Source: Bermanella sp034110565 (GTDB taxonomy: Bacteria > Pseudomonadota > Gammaproteobacteria > Pseudomonadales > Oceanobacteraceae). From it: DNA of 48,209 nucleotides. Shown here piece by piece: positions 44,181-48,209 of this stretch. Below the pieces are notes generated by a model. The model was given only the letters and a program-made list of their open reading frames with translations. It did no database searches and was not told where the DNA came from. The position numbers and the translations under genes were made by a program. The stretch is taken from the NCBI GenBank assembly GCA_034110565.1, contig JAWUYY010000076.1, positions 1 through 48,209 on the forward strand, read 5' to 3'. How positions within the stretch are numbered: position 1 is the first letter of the stretch; each line of letters opens with the position of its first letter.

Positions 44181-44996
44181 CTAAAGCCCGACCTTAGTGG
44201 CCACTAAGCGTAAATGGCTAGCACTGACACCAATTTGCTTTAACGCCACCCCTCTAAACTGCAAGTCTTGTTTCACTAAAGCCTGTAATCCCGTCACTAC
44301 CTCATCAGGGCAGTTCAAACCTGCGTAGATACCCTTAATTAGACCTTTAGGTATTTTGCAGTTCAGCACACCATCCTTGCTTTGTTCTGCCACGCTTAAC
44401 GGTCGAATTAATCGGGATTCTTGCTCAAAGGCAAAATGCTCAGGTCGACGAAAAAGTGCGGGGAAGGGTTGTAACTTAGACGGCATATCTGGGCGCGAGT
44501 CATCATATTGCAGGGGAGAAAATAACTGGGGTTTACTCGCGTAACTGGGTTGGCGGAAATAATCGTGATCGTCGTCAAATTGAAGCGCCAAACCTTCGTG
44601 ATTATCTCCAGCGCTTTGCCATAATCCGCTTAGGTATATTTGCTTGAATAACCGCAAGCACATCACCTTGTCGTACTGGTCTAACGAGGCTAATCCTAAC
44701 TGCTTGGGTGTTTTTGGGCGCTGTATTTGCTTTTCAATCTCCCCCCGTTTTTGCTGGGCCTGACTCACATAATAGTCAAACGTCACCATGGCTTGAATAT
44801 GAGGCTCAAGTGCCTGATAGCTTTTTTCCATGGCCTCACGGAATTCACTATCGCTTAGCGGCTGATCAGCACCTGGTCGATGCACCCGCGTATTCACGAG
44901 ATAGGGGTCATCCAGTTGCGCAGCCGTCATGAATGGCAAGCGCAGTTGCTTCAATAAGGGTAAATTTTGATACGAAATAAAGGCAAACATAATCAT
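44181..44996 (-). CDS. DUF2971 family protein
   Basis: 271 residues. The core SGLWQSAGDNHEGLALQFDDD and HFAFEQESRLIRPL match DUF2971, a family of unknown function often near mobile elements or abortive-infection genes. No membrane segment. The start ATG has no convincing Shine-Dalgarno sequence, and an alternative ATG lies 2 codons later. It is upstream of, and divergent from, the regulatory RNA locus. Confidence 0.75.
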   Translation of the reverse strand: MIMFAFISYQNLPLLKQLRLPFMTAAQLDDPYLVNTRVHRPGADQPLSDSEFREAMEKSYQALEPHIQAMVTFDYYVSQAQQKRGEIEKQIQRPKTPKQLGLASLDQYDKVMCLRLFKQIYLSGLWQSAGDNHEGLALQFDDDHDYFRQPSYASKPQLFSPLQYDDSRPDMPSKLQPFPALFRRPEHFAFEQESRLIRPLSVAEQSKDGVLNCKIPKGLIKGIYAGLNCPDEVVTGLQALVKQDLQFRGVALKQIGVSASHLRLVATKVGL

Positions 44997-45236
44997 TCAT
45001 ATGTGTTTTTTACAGTGTAGTAGTTGCTGAGGAAAACCGCCTAGTAAGCAAATGCCTAACTAGCTTGTAAGATATTTCCTACACGAATTGTGCGAAATAA
45101 GAATAAATAACTACAAGACATCGTAGTAATTAGAAATCACCTAGGCTGCAAGTACCGTCGTAGCTAGCCTCATCTTTATAGCTTAAAAAACAGACAGTTA
45201 GCGTCGTTACTTTGCGCCAGACAAAACTTTTTTTTT
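44997..45236. other. gene-free region preceding the regulatory RNA
   Basis: 240 bp between the DUF2971 start and the inferred RNA promoter. No open frame of note. It contains the GacA-type box annotated separately. An A/T-rich stretch and a T10 run (45228-45237) lie directly before the -10. No other motif recognised. Confidence 0.6.
45066..45083 (+). promoter_or_regulatory. GacA upstream activating box
   Basis: TGTAAG-ATATTT-CCTACA against the GacA consensus TGTAAG-N6-CTTACA: one mismatch (C for T) in 12 defined positions. Its centre lies about 175 bp before the predicted RNA start, the same spacing seen for rsmY and rsmZ in Pseudomonas. Confidence 0.75.
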
Positions 45237-45245
45237 TGCTAAATT
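45237..45245 (+). promoter_or_regulatory. extended -10 promoter of the regulatory RNA
   Basis: TGC-TAAATT gives an extended -10. No good -35 lies 16-18 bp upstream, in keeping with an activator-dependent promoter. Predicted start about 45250-45252. Confidence 0.55.
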
Positions 45246-45346
45246 GGACCTCGTTCAGGACGAACCAATAAGGATGCCGGTAAGGATTACTGGTTAACAC
45301 GGAAGTGTGACAAAGGATTGATAGACCGCTATTGGAAGGTGGACCT

Positions 45347-45427
45347 AGGGTGCTTTGGCAGGAAATAACTAGGATTGGTATTTCCTGTCACTTTAGCCTC
45401 CACCGTTTTTTTAAGGATTAAAAAACG
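45347..45427 (+). repeat. RNA repeat unit, copy 1
   Basis: An 81-nt unit nearly repeated at 45470-45551 (123 bp away). It holds a 12-bp hairpin (45356-45390) with AGGAT in its loop, the shared segment CACTTTAGCCTCCACCG, and the T7/A6 hairpin (45404-45427) with loop AGGAT. Confidence 0.85.
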
Positions 45428-45469
45428 CTCTAAATAGAAAGGATTCAATTGGAAGGTACTCACCCATTA

Positions 45470-45551
45470 AGGGTGCTTTGACAAGCAATAACTAGGATGG
45501 TTATTAACGGTCACTTTAGCCTCCACCGTTTTTTTAAGGATTAAAAAAACG
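45470..45551 (+). repeat. RNA repeat unit, copy 2
   Basis: The 82-nt second copy. The flanks are identical to copy 1, but the inner stem has changed on both sides to AATAAC/GTTATT, keeping the TAGGAT loop. The outer TGAC/GTCA pairs replace TGGC/GTCA. The T7/A7 hairpin is here perfect. Confidence 0.85.
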
Positions 45552-45860
45552 TTAAAAACAGAACGGATTCAACGGTACGTTGACTGATACCTAGGATGGT
45601 ATTAATCATACTGACCGCCCACTTTTCAGGATGAAAAGTAAACGTCTAACGGATAGACGACCCAATTTCAAAACTTATTTCTAGGATGAAATAGGTACAG
45701 GAAAACATCATTGGATGATGGACCCGTCAGGATGACGAGCCTAGGATGGCACGTTTCACGGATGATACATTCAGCAACGCATGATGCGCTTGAAACCATG
45801 GATTGGTTTAATGCTGAACCCGTGGCATATCTTAAACTCCCCTCTCAAAAAACATCCAAA

Positions 45861-46616
45861 CTACCAAAGCTTATTTAGATACATCGCTAAACGCAAAGAT
45901 GCTCGACTTAACTGTTTTTCCATTATGCTATCTGCCGTTAATAAATACTCTTCACTGAGCACATTATTCTCTGGCGCTAGGTAAATCGAGTTCACCGTAA
46001 TAGCATGGCTCTCTTCTGCCCACTTGACCGGGTTGCTGACATTCACATTCATTTGATTGCTTAGGATTTTTTCGGCACCACTGGTTACTTTTTTATCAAA
46101 GCGTTTGACTAAATGATTGTCCCAGAATTTATGTAACGTCACGCTCTTTCCTTGGTATTTAATTTCATACCAATTACCACCTCTGTCTTCATACAAACCA
46201 GCATGCAATGGCTGATGCACATCCACAATTAAATGGATCAACATGCGCAGGGCCAGGATTTTTTCTTTATCACTGCCGTTTTTTGCAATGCTGCTAAAAT
46301 CTTTAATGGCTTCGACTACACATTTATTCTTTTTACAGTCACGTGATTTCTTATAAGACACGGCTGTCTTGGGCATATTGACATAATGCAAAGGCTTCAA
46401 ATAATTGAAATCTTCATTACTTTTAATGCGATCAGCCCAAACACTGGCTTCGATGAAATTTTCTTCACCTATGCCCAGTAGTCGCTCAACACTTTGCTTA
46501 GCAAAAGGCGTCAATTGTTGCCAAGCAGCTGCCGCCACCATTTTATGACCTAGATCGCTAAACCCTAAGGTCCATTGGCTACAAACAAGTAAGGATACAA
46601 ACAGGAATTTTTTCAT
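45861..46616 (-). CDS. secreted S1/P1-type nuclease
   Basis: 251 residues. The signal peptide is MKKFLFVSLLVCSQWTLG. The trinuclear-zinc nuclease ligands are recognisable: DLGHKMVAAAA, ASVWADRIK, LHYVNMP, MLIHLIVDVHQPLHAG, DRGGNWYEI and LHKFWDNHLV. Mature S1/P1 enzymes start with a Trp that binds zinc through its backbone; here the predicted mature start is Phe-Ser-Asp-Leu-Gly-His, a conservative change. Degrades single-stranded DNA or RNA outside the cytoplasm, likely for phosphate scavenging. It is convergent with the regulatory RNA. Confidence 0.9.
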   Translation of the reverse strand: MKKFLFVSLLVCSQWTLGFSDLGHKMVAAAAWQQLTPFAKQSVERLLGIGEENFIEASVWADRIKSNEDFNYLKPLHYVNMPKTAVSYKKSRDCKKNKCVVEAIKDFSSIAKNGSDKEKILALRMLIHLIVDVHQPLHAGLYEDRGGNWYEIKYQGKSVTLHKFWDNHLVKRFDKKVTSGAEKILSNQMNVNVSNPVKWAEESHAITVNSIYLAPENNVLSEEYLLTADSIMEKQLSRASLRLAMYLNKLW

Positions 46617-46679
46617 GGCATCTTTTTATTATTTTTATAAGACACCAGTATAAAGAGAGACGGGGGAGCTTTAAAGCCC

Positions 46680-47015
46680 CTAGGTTTTCTTGTGAAACCG
46701 CTCAGCTAATACACCCAGCACTATGAATGCCACAAATACCACAGGTGCAAATAAGGTCCCTGGTAGTTGCAACATAAACCTATGTACCTGCCCAGAGCCC
46801 CATACAGTAAGTGCCCCGTAACCCAGTGTGCACAACACCACAAAAGCGGTGATTCTCACTATAAAGGGATAGGGTTTTACAAAGACTCTCACGGTTTTAT
46901 TAATAGCGTCACCGTATATCACCAATAAGGTCGCAACAAATGCTACCGCTAACTGCATGCTGTAAGGTTTTAACCAAGCGTTTGCTTGTAATAGTAAATC
47001 GGTTATCCAACTCAT
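46680..47015 (-). CDS. DUF3392 membrane protein
   Basis: 111 residues with three hydrophobic segments (about 18-38, 50-70, 83-103). The family is recognised by LLLQANAWLKPYSMQLAVAF and IYGDAINKTVRVFVKPYPF. Function unknown. The second ATG (MSWITD) is chosen because GGAG lies 6 nt before it but directly abuts the first ATG. Monocistronic, read towards the nuclease gene. Confidence 0.8.
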   Translation of the reverse strand: MSWITDLLLQANAWLKPYSMQLAVAFVATLLVIYGDAINKTVRVFVKPYPFIVRITAFVVLCTLGYGALTVWGSGQVHRFMLQLPGTLFAPVVFVAFIVLGVLAERFHKKT

Positions 47016-47308
47016 ATTCATCTCCTAGATTACATGCTTAAGCTTAGAGTAAATGCGCAATGGACGCTTCGAGCTGTGTATAAAATTGTAATCCATAATT
47101 TTGACCTATTTACACCTAGGCTAAAAATATGTCCCTAATAGTTTGTTTTTATTAGGTTTATTTTTATCGGCTACCAGATACATATTGTAATGGATGCTTT
47201 CAAGCTATTAACACCCCTACTATCTATACCTCAACATTCTAGCCAACCCCTTCTGCCTAGAACAGTTTGTGTCACACTAGGTTCAATCAAAACGAAACGG
47301 ACTGTTGC

Positions 47309-47812
47309 ATGAAACAGAATTATCGACTGGGGGATTTACTGACGAGTAGAGGTGTTATTACTCACAGTCAGCTAGATGAAGCCCTAATTTATCAGCAGCA
47401 ACATAAATTAACCTTGGGCAAAGCGTTAATTGCTTTAGGTTATACCGACCGGTCTAAAGTCCGTCGCACCCTAATCAAGCAACATTGGTTACGTAGAGTT
47501 GCGGCTATCACGGCACTGGTAATGGCCCCGTTTTCATTTTGTCATGGCAATAATGAGCTAGAGCAACTGCCAGAATATTCATATACCCAGGTAGCGCAGA
47601 GCCCTTGCCCATTTGAAGCCACAGAAGGTGTCTATGGCTTTGATAACAACGAACAAGACCTAGGCACTATACAAGCCGCTACTGCCGCCCTTTGGTATGT
47701 GTCGCAGGGTGGTTTTGAGAATGGCGCTCTAACCGATGTGCCCGTGCAGCTGAATTTAACCAGCGAAGGCATCGAGAAAGGCGTGTCGTTGAATGTCAGT
47801 GTGCGGTTTTAG
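47309..47812 (+). CDS. MshEN (c-di-GMP-binding)-type domain joined to a membrane helix and exported tail
   Basis: 167 residues. The N-terminal 55 residues fit the MshEN c-di-GMP-binding pattern: RLGDLLTSRGVITHSQLDEA (about 6-25) and a second half-motif LGKALIALGYTDRSKVRRTL after a short spacer. This module normally sits at the N-terminus of GspE/MshE/PilB ATPases; here there is no ATPase. A membrane helix follows (RRVAAITALVMAPFSFCHG, about 62-80), then a 90-residue predicted periplasmic domain ending in a beta-strand with terminal Phe (VSLNVSVRF), reminiscent of outer-membrane or autoassembling proteins. Likely inner-membrane, N-in. Function unknown. Confidence 0.75.
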   Translation: MKQNYRLGDLLTSRGVITHSQLDEALIYQQQHKLTLGKALIALGYTDRSKVRRTLIKQHWLRRVAAITALVMAPFSFCHGNNELEQLPEYSYTQVAQSPCPFEATEGVYGFDNNEQDLGTIQAATAALWYVSQGGFENGALTDVPVQLNLTSEGIEKGVSLNVSVRF

Positions 47813-47835
47813 ACTCAAGCTAATTAATCCCAAAT

Positions 47836-47871
47836 AAAAAGCCCACTTATGAAAATAAGCGGGCTTTTTTT
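47836..47871. terminator. rho-independent terminator after the MshEN-type gene
   Basis: GCCC-A-CTTAT / ATAAG-C-GGGC around GAAA, one mismatch, with A5 before and T7 after. 23 nt after the stop codon. Confidence 0.9.
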
Positions 47872-48026
47872 ATGCATCACACTAAGCCTCTAGAAAAACC
47901 CTTTAACAACCAGCCAGGTAGCACATGCACATATCTTACAGGTCACTCTATAAATTCAGTGAATCTTCTGGCCATTCGATGAAAGCTTAGGTTGTCTCAG
48001 TTTTATCAATCAAAAACGATAGACAT

Positions 48027-48064
48027 AAAAAAAGCCCGTTTGCTTTCACAAACGAGCTTTTAAA
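48027..48064 (-). terminator. terminator of tRNA-Thr
   Basis: On the minus strand AAAAGC-T-CGTTTG / CAAACG-G-GCTTTT with T7 after it, 6 bp downstream of the tRNA 3' end. Confidence 0.85.
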
Positions 48065-48069
48065 ATAAA

Positions 48070-48145
<76 letters not shown>

Positions 48146-48209
48146 ACAGAAGTGGGGCGCATTTTATGGAGATCTGGCTTCAGGGTCAAGCCTTTCCTCT
48201 CTGTTTTTT

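Larger units (their letters stand above)
45250..45830 (+). ncRNA. long CsrB/RsmZ-class CsrA-sequestering small RNA
   Basis: About 560-580 nt with no conserved ORF. Between 45246 and 45809 there are 27 GGA triplets (16 AGGA, 4 CGGA, 7 TGGA); chance would give about nine. Most sit in loops of successive hairpins. Examples are stem ACTTTTC/GAAAAGT with loop AGGAT (45621-45639), CGTCTA/TAGACG with ACGGA (45643-45659), a perfect 10-bp stem with loop AGGAT (45527-45551), CGTC/GACG with AGGAT (45725-45737) and AAACCA/TGGTTT with TGGAT (45793-45809). I count 19-20 such hairpins. This is the design of CsrB, CsrC, RsmY and RsmZ, which titrate the translational repressor CsrA/RsmA. An extended -10 and a GacA box stand upstream. 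The 3' end is unsure: no T-tailed terminator is seen near 45830, and the two T7 runs at 45406 and 45529 might also end shorter forms (about 160 and 285 nt). Confidence 0.85.

Noticed and set aside
45246..45809. Regularly spaced AGGAT motifs as a CRISPR array or iteron origin
   Set aside because: The spacing is irregular, the repeated part is only 5-6 nt, and each copy has its own complementary flanks, which is RNA hairpin design rather than a DNA repeat array.
45781..45984. Plus-strand open frame of 67 codons at the end of the regulatory RNA
   Set aside because: It overlaps the nuclease gene on the other strand and has a composition unlike real proteins here; it is read as chance.
46617..46679. 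GGGG/CCCC-containing inverted repeat near 46660 as terminator of the DUF3392 gene
   Set aside because: The stem needs a bulge and has no T tract on the needed strand.
47022..47308. Search for a second Csr-type RNA or promoter motif in the 287-bp gap before the MshEN-type gene
   Set aside because: Only AT-rich sequence without clustered GGA hairpins or a GacA box was seen.

Overview
The window is chromosomal DNA of a gammaproteobacterium with moderate GC content, most likely a marine member of the Oceanospirillales/Pseudomonadales lineage. The evidence is gene order and content. ftsY-ftsE-ftsX-rpoH, dapF-lysA-lptM-cyaA and rpmB-rpmG are present. A long run oxyR, recG, YbaK/HDOD, HU, rubredoxin reductase, rubredoxin, ubiC, ubiA, phoB, phoR, response regulator follows the Pseudomonas order. 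The class I adenylate cyclase is also typical. The fatty-alcohol/aldehyde oxidation cassette and the rubredoxin pair recall hydrocarbon-using marine genera (Oleispira or Bermanella type), but the genus is inference.

Layout. Bases 1-7200: housekeeping (trmB, DUF423, rpoH, ftsX, ftsE, ftsY, a degenerate M16 protein, rsmD). Bases 7300-11300: accessory genes, namely a haem-motif lipoprotein, a small membrane protein, an SLC13-type anion transporter and a globin with a perfect FNR/Anr box. Bases 11350-15900: a TetR regulator divergent from an aldehyde dehydrogenase / Tat-exported protein / GMC oxidoreductase operon, with a palindromic operator inside the operon promoter. Bases 15950-20200: coaD, a 4Fe-4S ferredoxin, a c-di-GMP phosphodiesterase (EAL), gamma-glutamyltransferase and ElyC. 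Bases 20190-26900 (minus strand): cyaA, and lptM-lysA-dapF-DUF484-HAD, the last block lacking the usual xerC. Bases 26900-30400: rpmB-rpmG with a structured leader, mutM, small exported proteins and an SDR epimerase. Bases 30500-44100: the Pseudomonas-like oxyR-to-phoR block. Bases 44180-48145: DUF2971, a large regulatory RNA locus, an S1/P1 nuclease, DUF3392, a stand-alone MshEN-type c-di-GMP-binding membrane protein and tRNA-Thr(TGT).

The most striking element is the 865-bp gap at 44997-45860. It holds no gene, but about 560 nt of plus strand carries 27 GGA triplets, most of them (A/C/T)GGA in the loops of about 20 consecutive small hairpins. This is the architecture of CsrA/RsmA-sequestering RNAs (CsrB, RsmY/Z). 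A near-perfect GacA upstream box (one mismatch) lies about 175 bp before the inferred start, as in Pseudomonas rsmY/rsmZ. An internal 81-82 nt unit is duplicated and its stem has changed in a compensatory way. I read this as a long CsrB/RsmZ-class RNA under Gac control. Its 3' end is not resolved.

Regulatory sites that can be read directly include an OxyR-type GATAG-N7-CTATC box between oxyR and the divergent epimerase gene, a Pho box before phoB, a FNR box before the globin, a Shine-Dalgarno-sequestering stem before rpmB, and palindromes inside the promoters of the aldehyde dehydrogenase and HDOD genes. No insertion sequences, prophage, CRISPR arrays or rRNA genes were seen.
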